DNA of 7,253 nucleotides, from assembly GCA_030622395.1 (NCBI GenBank), contig JAUXGF010000136.1, forward strand, positions 1 to 7,253. Direction: 5' to 3'. The notes beneath the pieces were generated by a model. The model saw only the letters and a program-made list of their open reading frames with translations, made no database searches and had not been told where the DNA came from. This DNA comes from Calditrichaceae bacterium. Lineage in GTDB: Bacteria; Calditrichota; Calditrichia; Calditrichales; Calditrichaceae. Positions 6,843-7,253 of this stretch are shown in pieces. A program made the translations under genes and the position numbers. The stretch's first letter is position 1; every line of letters starts with the position of its first letter.

Positions 6843-7067
6843 ATGGACGAAATTGTTTTTATTAAAAATTTTCCTAACCGCAGTTTCGCTGAACAGGCAA
6901 AACAGGTTTTAACCGGTAGTGGAATTAACTGCGTTTTAAAATCGCCTGATGTGGGAATTTTAGGAACCTCGTCTTCATCGCTTCTTATCGGCGTGAATTT
7001 ATATGTTGAAAAAAGAAACCAGCAACGGGCGTATGAATTATTAGATGCGATTTTTGATGGGATTTAA
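6843..7067 (+). CDS. DUF2007-like small protein (putative signal-transducing family)
   Basis: A 74-residue soluble protein. VFIKNFPNRSFAEQAKQVLTGSGI, centred on residues 5-28, and VNLYVEKRNQQRAYELLD (51-68) follow the DUF2007 pattern: a first beta strand, a helix picking out ...AE.AK..L...GI, then a strand of V.L.V...D..RA.E.L type. The family resembles PII-type small ferredoxin-like folds and is labelled a putative prokaryotic signal-transducing protein; its function is not established. I chose ATG 6843, with GGGA at 6833-6836 as a weak Shine-Dalgarno, over TTG 6786, because the upstream extension overlaps a repeat and does not fit the family start. It is 234 nt from the GDH gene, so it probably has its own promoter. 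Family assignment is from pattern recognition only. Confidence 0.78.
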   Translation: MDEIVFIKNFPNRSFAEQAKQVLTGSGINCVLKSPDVGILGTSSSSLLIGVNLYVEKRNQQRAYELLDAIFDGI

Positions 7068-7093
7068 ATATACTGAAATAGTTCCGATTAACA

Positions 7094-7139
7094 GGCTGTT
7101 GCAGAACACCCAAAATGTCATTTCGAATCCCGACTGGTC
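7094..7139. repeat. probable dispersed-repeat or IS-end remnant
   Basis: GGCTGTTGCAGAACACCC resembles insertion-sequence terminal repeats of the TTGCAAAAC / TTCTGCAACAG type. TGTCATTTCGAATCCCGAC (7116-7134) resembles a TGTCATTTCGA...GAGAAAT intergenic repeat remembered from many Bacteroidota and related genomes. The expected right half of its CCCGAC...GTCGGG stem is degenerate here (GGTCAGC). No transposase is nearby. Recognition is from memory. Confidence 0.3.
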
Positions 7140-7193
7140 AGCGATTTTATAGAGTATGTTTATTTGACAAAACGCTGGTTCTTAATAGAACGC

Positions 7194-7226
7194 GGATTAC
7201 ACAGATTATACGGATATACACTGATT
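7194..7226. repeat. imperfect tandem repeat of a GATTACAC-like unit
   Basis: Successive diverged units GGATTACACA, GATTATAC, GGATATACACT and GATTTT repeat at roughly 8-11 nt spacing. This is the style of the GGATTACACGGATT intergenic repeats remembered from many bacterial genomes, which often occur together with the TTTGTGTC-type repeats also found here. No coding potential is seen in 7068-7253. Confidence 0.5.
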
Positions 7227-7253
7227 TTTAAGCGCTTACGAATTAAGTTTTAC

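Noticed and set aside
7164..7169. TTGACA as a promoter -35 box
   Set aside because: No -10 box at acceptable spacing and no gene start follows within the window.

Overview
The window is an AT-rich bacterial chromosomal segment with every recognised gene on the + strand. It carries two glutamate dehydrogenases of different classes. Between them lies a large multidomain protein built from response-regulator-like domains and a PEP-synthase-type ATP-binding domain. A small zinc-ribbon protein and a DUF2007-type small protein complete the gene set. The intergenic gaps are unusually rich in inverted and short-period repeats. The receiver/PPDK_N architecture, the repeat-filled gaps and the archaeal-like second GDH suggest the FCB superphylum (for example Ignavibacteria or Calditrichota relatives) or an uncultured candidate phylum. 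That assignment comes from remembered family distributions and is only moderately secure.

Layout. Positions 1-345 hold no gene: two small hairpins, a GC-rich patch, then an AT-rich leader with a strong Shine-Dalgarno. Positions 346-1710 encode an E. coli GdhA-like NADP-type glutamate dehydrogenase, closed by a clear intrinsic terminator (1751-1776). Positions 1777-2144 hold a compact GC-rich palindrome and a long imperfect inverted repeat. Positions 2145-6608 look like one operon with gaps of 1 and 5 nt: the 1000-residue receiver/ATP-grasp protein, a 68-residue CPHC...CKHC protein starting at TTG, and a 415-residue GDH resembling archaeal and Thermotoga-type enzymes. Positions 6609-6842 hold more repeats, including two period-8 repeats in opposite orientation. 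Positions 6843-7067 encode a 74-residue DUF2007-like protein. Positions 7068-7253 are non-coding and contain remnants of dispersed repeats.

How the genes may work together. The two GDHs probably divide the glutamate node: the GdhA-like enzyme for NADPH-dependent ammonium assimilation, the archaeal-like enzyme for the NAD-linked or catabolic direction. The most intriguing piece is the large protein. It keeps the ATP-binding residues of PEP synthase/PPDK but lacks the phosphohistidine and PEP/pyruvate TIM-barrel domains. It has two N-terminal receiver-like domains instead, and ends in an unrecognised C-terminal region. Its tight coupling to a zinc-ribbon protein and a GDH suggests, by inference only, a regulator or phosphotransfer device acting where carbon and nitrogen metabolism meet.
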